Source: Roseateles_B sp041912595
GTDB taxonomy: Bacteria; Pseudomonadota; Gammaproteobacteria; Burkholderiales; Burkholderiaceae_C
Assembly: GCA_041912595.1 (NCBI GenBank)
Contig: JAYRMR010000005.1
Location: forward strand, 1 to 64,000
Length of the DNA stretch: 64,000 bases
Direction of reading: 5' to 3'
Positions 29,664 to 40,914 of the stretch are shown here, one piece after another. The notes below the pieces were generated by a model, which was given only the letters and a program-made list of their open reading frames with translations, searched no databases and was not told the origin of the DNA. Position numbers and translations under genes: made by a program. Position 1 is the stretch's first letter; each line of letters opens with the position of its first letter.

Positions 29664-30702
29664 GGGCGCCCTCCCCGTCCTGTGCGCCCGCACCGGCGCG
29701 GCCCTGCCGCGCACGCCAGCGGTCGCGCAGGCGGCCCGCCAGTCCGGCCAGGCCCTGCGGCGCCAGCATCACCACCGCCAGAAGCAGCGCGCCGAGCGCC
29801 ATCTGCCAGTGCAGGGTGTAGGCCGACAGCAGCTCCTCGAGCAGCAGGAAGACGGCCGCGCCGAGCGGGCCACCCCACAGCGCGCCGGCGCCGCCCAGGA
29901 TCACCATCACCATCAGCTGGCCGGACTGCGACCAGTGCAGCATCTGCGGGCTCACCAGGCCGTTGAGATTGGCCAGCAGCGCCCCCGCCAGGCCGGCCTG
30001 CGCGCCGGCCAGGATGAAGGCGCTGGCCTGCAGGCTGAAGATCGGTGCCCCCAGCGCGCGCATGCGGCCCTCGTTCTCGCGCACGCCCTGCAGCAGCAGG
30101 CCGAACGGCGAATTGAGCAGGCGCTGCAGGCCGCCCATGCACAGCGCGAAGCAGGCGAGCACGCACAGGTAGAAGCTGACGTCGTCCTTGAGGTCGACGC
30201 CCGGCAGCAGCGAGCGCTGCGGCATCGGCAGGCCGTCGTCCCCGCCATAGGCCCGCAGCGAGACCATCAGGTAATAGAACATCTGCGCGAAGGCCAGGGT
30301 GAACATGATGAAGTACACGCCCCGCGTGCGCAGCGCCACGAAGGCCACGAGGGCTGCCGCGCTGGCACTCACCGCCATCGCCAGGGGCCAGGCCACCAGC
30401 GCCTGCTGGCCGAGGCCCCCGCCGTTCGTCAGTGCGCCCACGGCATAGCCGCCGAGGCCCATGAAGGCGGCATGGCCGAAGCTCACCAGCCCGCCGAAGC
30501 CCAGGATGAGGTTGAGGCTGCTGGCGGCAATGGCGAAGATCAGCACCCGCGTGGCGACCACGGTGTAGAACTCGAGGCCCAGCAGCTGCAGCAGCCAGGG
30601 CAGGCCCGCCAGCAGGGCCAGCAGCAAGACCTGACCCCATGGGCCGAGCCCGGGGTGGTCAAGCCGCAGCGGCTTGGCGGAGGACGGAGTGGAGGCGCTC
30701 AT
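29656..30702 (-). CDS. Branched-chain-type ABC transporter permease (LivM-like)
   Basis: Inner-membrane permease of 348 residues with at least eight hydrophobic segments. LIFAIAASSLNLILGFGGLVSFGHAAFMGLGGY is the conserved LivM start of the transport domain, and GAGALWGGPLGAAVF is the later conserved block. Residues near the N-terminus include an in-frame copy of the 15-base word described in the findings. It lies 42 bases after the LivH-type gene. Confidence 0.93.
   Translation of the reverse strand: MSASTPSSAKPLRLDHPGLGPWGQVLLLALLAGLPWLLQLLGLEFYTVVATRVLIFAIAASSLNLILGFGGLVSFGHAAFMGLGGYAVGALTNGGGLGQQALVAWPLAMAVSASAAALVAFVALRTRGVYFIMFTLAFAQMFYYLMVSLRAYGGDDGLPMPQRSLLPGVDLKDDVSFYLCVLACFALCMGGLQRLLNSPFGLLLQGVRENEGRMRALGAPIFSLQASAFILAGAQAGLAGALLANLNGLVSPQMLHWSQSGQLMVMVILGGAGALWGGPLGAAVFLLLEELLSAYTLHWQMALGALLLAVVMLAPQGLAGLAGRLRDRWRARQGRAGAGAQDGEGAHG
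30624..30638 (-). repeat. Exact copy of the 15-base word GGGGTCAGGTCTTGC
   Basis: Inside the LivM-type gene, read as GQVLL on its sense strand. See the finding on this word. Confidence 0.7.
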
Positions 30703-30744
30703 GCAGTACGTCGTTCAGGGATTCATCGGACCGGGGGCCCCGCT

Positions 30745-31665
30745 TCAGCGCCGCGCAGGGAAGAGCCCCTGCGGACGCCAGAACAGCACGCCGGCCATCA
30801 GCACGTAGATCAGGATGGACGCCAGCGCGGGCCCGAGGCTGGAAGCGAGCGCGGGCGAGGCCAGCGCCCGCAGCGCCGCCGGGAGCAGCGTGCGGCTGGC
30901 CGTGTCCACCAGCCCCACCAGCAGCGAGCCGACCAGCGCTCCGCGGATGGAGCCGATGCCGCCGATCACGATGACCACGAAGGCCAGGATCAGGATGCTC
31001 TCACCCATGCCGACCTGCACAGCCAGCAGCGGCCCCAGCAGCCCGCCCGCCAGCGCGCACAGCGCCGCGCCCAGGCCGAACACCAGCGTGAAGAGCCGGC
31101 GGATGTCCACGCCCAGCGCCTGCGCCATGGCCCGGTTCGAGGCGCCCGCGCGCACCCACATGCCCACGCGCGTCCGCGTGACGCCCCACCACAGCGCCAG
31201 CGCCACGAGAAGGCCCACCGCGATGATCAGCAGGCGGTAGGCCGGATAGAGCAGGCCCGGCAGCAGCTCGACGGGCCCGGACAGCGCCGCCGGCGTGTTG
31301 AGCATCAGGGGCTGCTCGCCCCAGATCATGCGCACGCCCTCGTTGATCATCAGGATCAGCGCGAACGTCGCCAGCACCTGCGAGAGGTGATCGCGCTGAT
31401 AGAGCCGCCGCAACAGGCTCAGCTCCAGCAGCATGCCCAGCACCGCCGTGCCGGCGACCGCCGCCAGCAGGCCGAGCCCGAAGCTGCCCGTCGCCCCGCT
31501 CACCGCCGCCGCCAGATAGGCGCCGACCATGTACAGCGAGCCGTGTGCGAGGTTGATCATGTCCATGATCCCGAACACCAGCGTCAGCCCGGCGGCCAGC
31601 AGAAAGAGCATGAGCCCGAACTGCAGGCCGTTCAGCAGCTGTTCAGCGACAAGTACGAAGTCCAT
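30745..31665 (-). CDS. Branched-chain-type ABC transporter permease (LivH-like)
   Basis: Inner-membrane permease of 306 residues. The conserved opening is clear (QLLNGLQFGLMLFLLAAGLTLVFGIMDMINLAHGS in two adjacent blocks) as is GGIGSIRGALVGSLLVGLVDT near the C-terminus. It pairs with the LivM-type permease. The 183 bases between it and the binding-protein gene hold a repeat element. Confidence 0.93.
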   Translation of the reverse strand: MDFVLVAEQLLNGLQFGLMLFLLAAGLTLVFGIMDMINLAHGSLYMVGAYLAAAVSGATGSFGLGLLAAVAGTAVLGMLLELSLLRRLYQRDHLSQVLATFALILMINEGVRMIWGEQPLMLNTPAALSGPVELLPGLLYPAYRLLIIAVGLLVALALWWGVTRTRVGMWVRAGASNRAMAQALGVDIRRLFTLVFGLGAALCALAGGLLGPLLAVQVGMGESILILAFVVIVIGGIGSIRGALVGSLLVGLVDTASRTLLPAALRALASPALASSLGPALASILIYVLMAGVLFWRPQGLFPARR

Positions 31666-31785
31666 CAGAGGCAGGCACGATCAAGAAGAGGTCCCGCAGC
31701 GGGGATCATGGGGACAGCCCAACTGGCGAGGGACGCCCCTCCGCCAAAGCCGGCCGCGCCAACCGGCCGCCCGCACGGCGCATGA

Positions 31786-31848
31786 GGATCCGGCTCCGCC
31801 GGTCCTTCATGCGCGCCCCCTGGGGGGCCGGCGCAGCCGGTAGGGGGG
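31786..31848. repeat. Copy A of a 65-base GC-rich element abutting a stop codon
   Basis: It begins GGATCCGGCT and ends in CCGGCGCAGCCGGTAGGGGG, directly next to the stop of the binding-protein gene. It contains two small hairpins, CCGGCTCCGCCGG and CCGGCGCAGCCGG. It is similar over its whole length to the element at 35995-36062. Confidence 0.75.
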
Positions 31849-33054
31849 TCACTTCATTTTGCAGAGAGGCGCATAGGCGTCCGCGTGCTGGCTGAAGATC
31901 TTGCCCAGCGTCTTGTTGGTCACGCGGCCCTGGGCGTCCTTGCCGATGATGCGCAGGTAGTAGTCCTGGATGGGGTACTGGTTGCTGTTGAACTTGAAGG
32001 GCCCGCGCACCGAGGTGAAGTGCGCAGCCTTCAGCGCCTTGAGCAGCGCCGGCTTGTCCTCGATCCTGCCCTTCACGTCCGCCACGGCGCCGTCGATCAG
32101 CATCGCGGCGTCGTAGCCCTGGCTGGCGTACAGCGAGGGCAGGCGGCCGTACTCCTTCTGGAAGTCGGCCACGAACTGCCGGTTCGCGGCGTTGTCCATG
32201 TCATGGGCCCAGTGCGAGCTGTTGAACATGCCCAGCATCGGCTCGCCCACGGCCTTGATCACGTCCTCGTCGGCCGAGAAGCCGGGGCCGAAGAGCGTGA
32301 TGTCCCGCGAGAGACCGGCGCCCACGAACTGCTTGATGAAGTTGATGCCCATGCCCCCGGGCAGGAAGATATACATCGCGTCCGGCTTGGCCGCGCGGGC
32401 CTGCGCCAGCTCGGCGGCGTAGTCCAGCTGGCCGAGCTTGGTGTAGATCTCGTCGGCCACCGCGCCCTTGTAGAAGCGCTTGAAGCCGCTGACGGCGTCC
32501 TTGCCGGCCGGGTAGTTCGGCGCGATCAGCACGACCTTCTTGAAACCCTTGTCCGTGACCACCTTGCCCACGGCCTCGTGCAGGTTGTCGTTCTGCCAGG
32601 CGACGTTGAAGAAGAAGGGATTGCACTGCTCGCCCGCGTACTGCGAGGGGCCGGCGTTGGCCGAGACATAGGGCGTCTTGCTGTCGAAGATGCCGGGGCC
32701 GACGGCCAGCATGATGTTGGAGAACACGACGCCGGTCATCACATCGACCTTGTCGCGCTTGAGCAGGCGGTCAGTGGCCTGCTTGGCGACGTCGGGGTTC
32801 TGCTGGTCATCGGCGATCACCACCTCGGCGGGCAGGCCGCCGAGCTTGCCGCCCTTGTGCTTGAGCGCGAGGTTGAAGCCGTCGCGGATGTCCACGCCCA
32901 GGCCGGCACCGGCGCCGGACAGGGTGCTCAGCATCCCGACCTTGATCTTGTCGGCCGCGACCGCGGGACCCGCTGAAAGCGCCAGCGCCAGCGCGCAGGC
33001 CGCGGCGAGCAGCGGGGTCAGGTCTTGCTTCTTGAGGGGCTTGGGCAGGCTCAT
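31849..33054 (-). CDS. ABC transporter substrate-binding protein (Liv/aromatic-acid type)
   Basis: Periplasmic binding protein of 401 residues. A Sec signal peptide (SLPKPLKKQDLTPLLAAACALALALSAGPAVAA, in two pieces) ends near residue 34. The mature part has the type I periplasmic-binding pattern (KIKVGMLSTLSGAGAGLG, then GVNFIKQF-like GMGINFIKQFVGAGL). Start ATGAGCCTGCCC follows GGAG; seven in-frame codons upstream were dropped. It is the first gene of the five-gene importer set. Residues KKQDLTP in the signal region come from an exact copy of the 15-base word. Confidence 0.9.
   Translation of the reverse strand: MSLPKPLKKQDLTPLLAAACALALALSAGPAVAADKIKVGMLSTLSGAGAGLGVDIRDGFNLALKHKGGKLGGLPAEVVIADDQQNPDVAKQATDRLLKRDKVDVMTGVVFSNIMLAVGPGIFDSKTPYVSANAGPSQYAGEQCNPFFFNVAWQNDNLHEAVGKVVTDKGFKKVVLIAPNYPAGKDAVSGFKRFYKGAVADEIYTKLGQLDYAAELAQARAAKPDAMYIFLPGGMGINFIKQFVGAGLSRDITLFGPGFSADEDVIKAVGEPMLGMFNSSHWAHDMDNAANRQFVADFQKEYGRLPSLYASQGYDAAMLIDGAVADVKGRIEDKPALLKALKAAHFTSVRGPFKFNSNQYPIQDYYLRIIGKDAQGRVTNKTLGKIFSQHADAYAPLCKMK
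33014..33028 (+). repeat. Exact copy of the 15-base word GGGGTCAGGTCTTGC
   Basis: Antisense to the binding-protein gene, where the sense strand codes KQDLTP in the signal region. Confidence 0.7.
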
Positions 33055-33107
33055 GCGGGTCTCCATCCGGTCCATGGGGCGTTGTCGTCAGGAAAGGCTG
33101 CGTTCGC

Positions 33108-34718
33108 TCAGGGCTGGCGCAGGCGGAAGCGCTGGAGCTTGCCGGTTTCGGTGCGCGGCAGGCTGGGCAGGAACTCTATCGCACGGGGGTACTTGTAGGG
33201 CGCAATCGTGGCCTTGACGTAGTCCTGCAACTGGCGCACCAGTTCGGGGCCCGCCTCGTGGCCCGGCCGCAGCACCACGAAGGCCTTCACGATCTGCCCG
33301 CGCTCCTCGTCCGGCTGGCCGATCACGCCGCATTCCGCCACGGCCGGATGGGCCAGCAGCGCGGACTCCACCTCGGGGCCGGCGATGTTGTAGCCGCCGG
33401 AGACGATCATGTCGTCCGTGCGCGCCTGGTAGACGAAGTAGCCGTCGGCGTCCTGCAGATAGGCGTCGCCCGTCAGGTTCCAGCCCTTGAGGACGTACTG
33501 GCGCTGGCGCTCGTCGTCCAGGTAGCGGCAGCCGGTCGGACCCTTCACCGCCAGACGGCCGATGGTGCCCGGTGGCAAGACCTGGCCCTCGTCGTCCAGC
33601 ACGCAGGCCTGGTAGCCCGGCACCACCCGGCCCGTGGCCCCCGGGCGGGCGCCCGCCTCGTCGTGCGAGATGAAGATGTGCAGCATCTCCGTCGCACCGA
33701 TGCCGTCGATCAGCTCGATGCCGGTCGCCTCCTTCCACAGCGCCCGCGTGGCCGCCGGCAGCGCCTCGCCGGCGCTGACGCATTTGCGCAGCGAGCGCAG
33801 ATCGTGCTGCGCCACCTGCGCGGCCATCGCGCGATAGCTGGTGGGCGCCGTGAAGCAGACGGTGGCGCGATGCTGGGCGATGGCGCCGAGCAGCACGTCC
33901 GGCGTCGCCTTCTCCAGCAGCACGCTGGAGGCGCCCACAATCATCGGGAACAGCAGCAGGCCGCCCAGGCCGAAGGTGAAGGCCAGCGGCGGCGAGCCGA
34001 TGAAGACATCGTCCGCCGTCGCCCGCAGGCAGTGCGGCGGCCAGCAGCGGCAGATGGCCATCACGTCCCGGTGGAAGTGCATCGTGCCCTTGGGCTGGCC
34101 CGTGGTGCCCGAGGTGAAGGCGATGAGGCAGACGTCATCCGAGGCGGTGTCGACGTTGCGGAACTGCGCCGGCTTCTCCACAGCCAGCGCCTCCAGGCCA
34201 TCGGCGCCTTCGCCGTGGTAATGGACGATGCGCTGCAGCACCGGATGCGCTGCCTGCGCCTGTGCCAGCTCGGCGCCCAGGGGCGCATCGCACAGCGCGT
34301 GGGTCACCTGCGCCTTGGCGATGATCTGACCCAGCTCCTTGGCGCGCAGCAGCGGCATGGTCGCCACCGCGATGGCCCCGGCCTTCTGGATGGCGAACCA
34401 GCAGGCCGCCAGCATGGGCGAATTGCCCCCGCGCAGCAGCACGCGGTTGCCGGGCACCACGCCCATGTCCTGCACCAGCACGTGGGCGATGCGGTTGGCC
34501 TCGGCCTGCAGCTGCGCGTAGGTCCAGCGGTGGCGGCTGCCGCTCAGGCAAGACCTGTCCCCCTGCCCTTGTTCGATCCAGGTGTCAAGCAGCTCGCTCG
34601 CGCAGTTCAGGCGCTCCGGGAACTGCAGCGAGGGCAGCTCGAACAGCAGCTCGGGCCACTGCTCGGGCGGCGGCAGCCGGTCACGGGCAAAGGTGTCGAC
34701 GTGGGCACTGCGATGCAT
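33108..34718 (-). CDS. 2-Aminobenzoate/benzoate-type CoA ligase
   Basis: Adenylate-forming enzyme that activates an aromatic acid as its CoA thioester in the cytoplasm. The 536 residues show the AMP-binding P-loop FTSGTTGQPKG (about 210), HFHRDVMAI, GATEML, and the hinge block GWNLTGDAYLQDADGYF with the C-terminal KYPRAIEFLPSLPRTETGKLQR containing the catalytic Lys. The N-terminus (HVDTFARDRLPPPEQWPEL) resembles 2-aminobenzoate-CoA ligases. Context with the monooxygenase/reductase supports 2-aminobenzoate; benzoate cannot be excluded. Confidence 0.87.
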   Translation of the reverse strand: MHRSAHVDTFARDRLPPPEQWPELLFELPSLQFPERLNCASELLDTWIEQGQGDRSCLSGSRHRWTYAQLQAEANRIAHVLVQDMGVVPGNRVLLRGGNSPMLAACWFAIQKAGAIAVATMPLLRAKELGQIIAKAQVTHALCDAPLGAELAQAQAAHPVLQRIVHYHGEGADGLEALAVEKPAQFRNVDTASDDVCLIAFTSGTTGQPKGTMHFHRDVMAICRCWPPHCLRATADDVFIGSPPLAFTFGLGGLLLFPMIVGASSVLLEKATPDVLLGAIAQHRATVCFTAPTSYRAMAAQVAQHDLRSLRKCVSAGEALPAATRALWKEATGIELIDGIGATEMLHIFISHDEAGARPGATGRVVPGYQACVLDDEGQVLPPGTIGRLAVKGPTGCRYLDDERQRQYVLKGWNLTGDAYLQDADGYFVYQARTDDMIVSGGYNIAGPEVESALLAHPAVAECGVIGQPDEERGQIVKAFVVLRPGHEAGPELVRQLQDYVKATIAPYKYPRAIEFLPSLPRTETGKLQRFRLRQP

Positions 34719-34778
34719 GGACGGTCTCCTCGTGTGTTCTGTGTGGTCGTCCGGACTCAGGGCGGGCGGCGTCGGCAG

Positions 34779-35951
<1,173 letters not shown>

Positions 35952-35994
35952 TTCCACATCCTTTGCATCACTCACACCACCGCGCGGAGGGCGG

Positions 35995-36062
35995 GGATCC
36001 GGCTTTGCCGGGCCCTCGCCCTCGCCCCCTTGAGGGGGCCGGCGAAGCCGGTAGGGGGTGGG
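35995..36062. repeat. Copy B of a 65-base GC-rich element abutting a stop codon
   Basis: Starts GGATCCGGCT and ends CCGGCGAAGCCGGTAGGGGG then TGGG, ending right at the stop of the enoyl-CoA hydratase gene. The hairpins CCGGCTTTGCCGG and CCGGCGAAGCCGG match copy A with compensating loop changes. It separates the hydratase from the acyl-CoA dehydrogenase gene in the operon. Confidence 0.75.
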
Positions 36063-36910
<848 letters not shown>

Positions 36911-36914
<4 letters not shown>

Positions 36915-37543
36915 GGACTTCCTTTGCGACGCGGGGTCGCGGGTGACTTGCCTGCCTTGCCCGCCGTGCCCACCTTGCCCGGCTTGGCGGAACGGAGCGG
37001 CGCGCGGCCGGATTCAAGGCCCGCCAGATGCAGCTTGAGATGCGCCAGCAGGCCGTAGACCTCGCCCTTCTGCGCGGCGTTCCAGCCGCCCAGCAGCTCC
37101 ACCACCCAGGCCTCGTGCGTGGCGGCCATGCGCCGGAAGAGGCGGCGGCCGGCGGGCGTCAGGGTGACGGTGAAGGAGCGGCGGTCGCTGGCGTGGGGCT
37201 GGCGCTGGACCAGGGATTCGGCCTCCAGCTGGTCGACCACGCCCGTGACGTTGCCGCCGGTGACCATCAGCCGCTGCGACAGCTCGCGCATGCTCAGGCC
37301 CTCGGGATGGCGCTCGAGCTGGGCCAGCAGGTCGAAGCGCGGCAGGGTGGTGTCGAACTGCTGGCGCAGGCGGTTGCGGATCTGGTCCTCGACGCGCGTC
37401 GTGCAGGCCAGCAGGCGCAGCCACAGCTTGAGCGCCTGGTGGTCGTCGTCCACCACGCGGGACTCGAGGTCGGGCCCCAGCGGCAGCGCGTCGTCCGCGT
37501 CCGGCGCCAAGGTCTCGCTCGAGGGCAGCGGCTGGCGGCTCAT
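36911..37543 (-). CDS. MarR-family transcriptional regulator
   Basis: Winged-helix regulator of 210 residues, longer than the usual 150 because of an acidic N-terminal extension and a Lys/Gly-rich tail (SAKPGKVGTAGKAGKSPATPRRKG). The HTH lies at about 90-150: MRELSQRLMVTGGNVTGVVDQLEAESLV then RQPHASDRRSFTVTLTPAGRRL, the MarR wing. It sits between the dehydrogenase and hydratase genes and overlaps both (ATGA each side), so it is made with the enzymes and probably responds to an aromatic acid or its CoA ester. Confidence 0.92.
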
Positions 37544-38343
37544 GTCACGCACTCGCCGCCATCGATGGCCAGGGCCTGCCCGTTGATGCCGGCGGCCAGC
37601 GGGCTGGCGAGCATCAGCACCTGCAGGGCGACCTCCTCCGGCTGGATCAGGCGCCCCTGCGGATTGGCCGAGGCCAGCTCCGCACGCGCCTCGTCGGCGC
37701 TGCGGCCGGTCTTGGCGATGAGGGTCTCGATGGCCCGCTGGACGATCTCCGTCTCCGTGTAGCCCGGGCAGACGGCGTTCACCGTGACACCCTTGCGCGC
37801 CACCTCGGCCGCCATCGCCCGCGTGAGGCCCAGCACGCCGTGCTTGGCTGCGCAGTAGGCCGCGACGTAGGCATAGCCCTTGAGCGCCGCGGTGCTGGCG
37901 ACGTTGATGATGCGGCCCTGGCGCGCGGCCAGCATGCCGGGCAGCACCTCGCGGCTGCACAGGAAGGTGCCGGTGAGGTTGACCTGCAGCATCTGCTGGA
38001 ACTGCGCCAGGCTCGTGCGCGTGAGCGGCGCCGTCTCGACCTGCCCGGCGTTGTTGACGAGGATGTCCACCAGCCCCAGGCCCTCGACGGCGCGCGCAAA
38101 GGCGGCCTGGACGCTGGCCTCGTCCCCCACATCGCAGACCACGCTCTGCAGGCGGTCCAGGCTGGGCGGGGTCAGGTCTTGCGCGGCGCGGGCGAGACGT
38201 TCGGCGTCCCGGCCCATGAGCGTGACCCGGGCGCCGGCGGCCAGGAGCTGCCGCGCCACGGCCAGGCCAATGCCGCTGCCGCCACCCGTGACGACGGCAT
38301 GGCGGTCCCGCAGATCGGCGGACACAGGCGAAGCGCTGGCCAT
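37540..38343 (-). CDS. SDR-family dehydrogenase (3-hydroxyacyl-CoA dehydrogenase-like)
   Basis: Classical short-chain dehydrogenase of 267 residues. The cofactor motif TGGGSGIG (about 19), NNAG, catalytic Ser in NVASTAALKG, and YCAAKHG (Tyr/Lys) are all present, ending in the SDR tail GQALAIDGGECV. The start ATGGCCAGCGCT lies 2 bases after the upstream monooxygenase/reductase stop. Expected to oxidise or reduce a 3-hydroxyacyl-CoA in the ring-degradation steps. It contains an exact copy of the 15-base word coding AQDLTP. Confidence 0.9.
   Translation of the reverse strand: MASASPVSADLRDRHAVVTGGGSGIGLAVARQLLAAGARVTLMGRDAERLARAAQDLTPPSLDRLQSVVCDVGDEASVQAAFARAVEGLGLVDILVNNAGQVETAPLTRTSLAQFQQMLQVNLTGTFLCSREVLPGMLAARQGRIINVASTAALKGYAYVAAYCAAKHGVLGLTRAMAAEVARKGVTVNAVCPGYTETEIVQRAIETLIAKTGRSADEARAELASANPQGRLIQPEEVALQVLMLASPLAAGINGQALAIDGGECVT
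38168..38182 (+). repeat. Exact copy of the 15-base word GGGGTCAGGTCTTGC
   Basis: Antisense to the SDR dehydrogenase gene, where the sense strand codes AQDLTP. Confidence 0.7.
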
Positions 38344-38345
38344 CG

Positions 38346-40700
38346 TCAGACTCCCATCGCCCGGTTCGCCTGCTCCAGCGCCGACAGACCGGCACCCTGC
38401 GCCGCCTGGGCGCGCTGGCGTTCGTACTCCCTCTCGAGCTGCCCCTTGCCCGAGAGATAGGGCTCGGGCCACGCCAGCCCCGGACCCGCCAGGTAGCCGA
38501 TCTTCGCGGCCTCGTGCAGGGTCCAGGCCGGGTTGGCGAGGTGCGGGCGGGCCACGGCGCAGAGGTCGGCGCGGCCCGCGGCGATGATGCTGTTGACGTG
38601 GTCCGCCTCGCTGATCGCCCCCACCGCGATGGTGGCGATGCCCACGCGGTTGCGGATGCTCTCCGAGAAGGGCGTCTGCCACATGCGGCCGTAGACCGGC
38701 TTCTCGGCCTTGCTGACCTGGCCGGACGAGACGTCGATCAGGTCGGCGCCGGCCGCCTTGAACGCCGCGGCGATCTGCACGGCGTCCTCCGGCGTGATGC
38801 CGCCGTCGACCCAGTCATGGGCCGAGATGCGCACGGACATCGGGCGCGCCTGCGGCCACACCTCGCGCAGCGCGGTGAAGACCTCGAGCGGGAAGCGCAG
38901 GCGGTTCTCGAGCGAGCCGCCGTAGGCATCGTCGCGGTGGTTGGTGAGCGGCGAGATGAAGCTCGACAGCAGGTAGCCGTGCGCGCAGTGCAGCTCCAGC
39001 CAGTCGAAACCGGCGACCGCGGCGCGGCGGGCGGCGGCGATGAAGTCGTCACGGACGCGGTCCATGTCCTCGCGCGTCATGGCGCGGGACCAGGCGCTGA
39101 CGCCGTCCAGGTACTGCTGCGGCGAGGCCGAGATCAGCGGCCAGGCGCCCGCCTGCAGCGGCTGGTCGATGCCCTCCCAGGCGCGGCGCGTGGCGCCCTT
39201 CGCGCCGGCATGGCCCAGCTGCAGGGCCACCTTGGCGCCGCTGTTGGCATGGATGAAGTCGACGATGCGCGCCCAGGCGTGCTGCTGCTCGTCCGTGTAG
39301 AGGCCCGGGCAGCCGGGCGTAATGCGGCCCTCGGGACTCGGGGCCGTCATCTCGGCGAACACGAGGCCGGCGCCGCCCATGGCGCGGGCGCCCAGGTGCA
39401 CGAGGTGGTGATCGCCCGGCAGGCCATCGGTGCAGCGGTATTGCGCCATCGGCGAGACGACCACGCGGTTCTTCAGCGTGAGCTCGCGCAGCGTGAAGGG
39501 CGTAAACATCGGCGGCACCGGCGTCTCGGGCAGCCCCGCACGCGCGGCCAGCCAGGCCTCGTAGCCGCCGACATAGCGGGCATCCCGCAGGCGCAGGTTC
39601 TCGTGCGAGATGCGCTGCGAGCGGGTCAGCAGCGAGTAGGCGAACTGCTCGGGCGGCAGCTTCGCGTGGCGCTCGATGTTCTCGAACCACTCGGTGCTGT
39701 TGCGCGCCGCGTTCTGGATGCGCAGGACCTCGATGGAGCGGCTGGCCTGGTAGGCGTCCAGCGCCTGCGGCAGATCGCCCTTCGCCTCGCCGATGTCGCG
39801 GGCCAGCGCGATGGCGTCTTCCAGGGCCAGCTTGGTGCCCGAGCCGATGGAGAAATGCGCCGTGTGCGCGGCATCGCCCATCAGCACGACGGGCACGCCG
39901 TCCTCGCGGCGGTGCACCCAGGTCCGGCAGACCACGCGCGGGAAGCGGATCCACTGCGCCGAGCCGCGCAGGTGCGAGGCGTTGGAGATCAGCGGCTTGC
40001 CATCCAGCACCTTCGCGAAGAGCCGCTCGCAGAAGGCGATGCCGGCCTCCTTCTCCATCCGGTCCAGGCCCGCGGCCTGCCAGACATTGTCAGGCGCCTC
40101 GACGATGAAGGTGCTGTGCGTGCCGTCGAACTGGTAGGCATGGGCCTGGAACCAGCCCCATTCGGTCTTCTGGAAGTCGAAGGTGAAGGCGTCGAAGAGC
40201 TTCTCGGTGCCGAGCCACACGAAGCGGCACTGGCGCAGGTCGATGTCGGGCTGGTAGGTGCCGGCGTACTTGCTGCGGATGCGGCTGTTGAGGCCGTCGC
40301 TGGCGATGATGAGGTCGGCGTCGATGCCCTCGTCGTCCGGCTGGTCGTGCTCGTAGACCAGCTCGACGCCCAGCTGCTCGCAGCGCGCCTGCAGGATGTT
40401 CAGCAGCTTCTTGCGGCCGATGCCGCAGAAGCCGTGGCCGCTGGAGCGCATCGTGCGGCCGTTGATGTGGACGTCGATGTCGTCCCAGTGGTTGAAGGCG
40501 GTGAGGATGGCCTCGGCCGTCGGGGCGTCGGCCTCGCGCAGCGCGGCCAGCGTCTGGTCCGAGAAGACCACGCCCCAGCCGAAGGTGTCACCGGGCTTGT
40601 TGCGCTCCAGCACCCGCACCTGGTGGGCGGGGTTCTGCTTCTTCATCAGGAGCGCGAAATAGAGGCCCGCGGGGCCGCCGCCGATGCAGGTGATGCGCAT
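38346..40700 (-). CDS. 2-Aminobenzoyl-CoA monooxygenase/reductase (FAD monooxygenase-OYE fusion)
   Basis: Two-domain flavoenzyme of 784 residues. Residues 1-395 form an FAD monooxygenase (CIGGGPAGLYFALLMKKQNP at the N-terminus, GDAAHTAHFSIGSGTKLALEDA near 275). Residues from about 400 form an old-yellow-enzyme reductase (PMFTPFTLRELTLKNRVVVSPM, LHCAHGYLLSSFISPLTN, GRADLCAVARPHLANPAW). This architecture is known for the enzyme that hydroxylates and reduces 2-aminobenzoyl-CoA in aerobic anthranilate degradation (described in Azoarcus evansii); salicyloyl-CoA hydroxylases are related. It starts the operon directly behind a strong-looking promoter and is divergent from the kyn genes. Confidence 0.92.
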   Translation of the reverse strand: MRITCIGGGPAGLYFALLMKKQNPAHQVRVLERNKPGDTFGWGVVFSDQTLAALREADAPTAEAILTAFNHWDDIDVHINGRTMRSSGHGFCGIGRKKLLNILQARCEQLGVELVYEHDQPDDEGIDADLIIASDGLNSRIRSKYAGTYQPDIDLRQCRFVWLGTEKLFDAFTFDFQKTEWGWFQAHAYQFDGTHSTFIVEAPDNVWQAAGLDRMEKEAGIAFCERLFAKVLDGKPLISNASHLRGSAQWIRFPRVVCRTWVHRREDGVPVVLMGDAAHTAHFSIGSGTKLALEDAIALARDIGEAKGDLPQALDAYQASRSIEVLRIQNAARNSTEWFENIERHAKLPPEQFAYSLLTRSQRISHENLRLRDARYVGGYEAWLAARAGLPETPVPPMFTPFTLRELTLKNRVVVSPMAQYRCTDGLPGDHHLVHLGARAMGGAGLVFAEMTAPSPEGRITPGCPGLYTDEQQHAWARIVDFIHANSGAKVALQLGHAGAKGATRRAWEGIDQPLQAGAWPLISASPQQYLDGVSAWSRAMTREDMDRVRDDFIAAARRAAVAGFDWLELHCAHGYLLSSFISPLTNHRDDAYGGSLENRLRFPLEVFTALREVWPQARPMSVRISAHDWVDGGITPEDAVQIAAAFKAAGADLIDVSSGQVSKAEKPVYGRMWQTPFSESIRNRVGIATIAVGAISEADHVNSIIAAGRADLCAVARPHLANPAWTLHEAAKIGYLAGPGLAWPEPYLSGKGQLEREYERQRAQAAQGAGLSALEQANRAMGV

Positions 40701-40735
40701 GATCTTCCCTCGCCTTTCCAGCTGGTCTGCGACGC

Positions 40736-40764
40736 ACTTTAGGCATCGATAGTTTAGGTGTCAA
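40736..40764 (-). promoter_or_regulatory. Putative sigma-70 promoter of the aminobenzoyl-CoA operon
   Basis: On the minus strand TTGACA (40759-40764, perfect -35) and TAAAGT (40736-40741) are 17 bases apart, 35 bases before the monooxygenase/reductase start. A direct repeat AACTA spaced 16 bases overlaps the -35 and could be a MarR or activator site. Confidence 0.65.
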
Positions 40765-40914
40765 TTAGTTTTGAGATGTGCCAGACTACGGACATTCCCG
40801 CGTTCGGTGTGCCGGCAAGGCCCGATGGCCACGCACCCCGATGCCTGTTGGAATTAACCGACACCACGCCCCCGAAAAGGCCCTTAAGGTGCGCGCCGTT
40901 GACGAAGGACGCCC

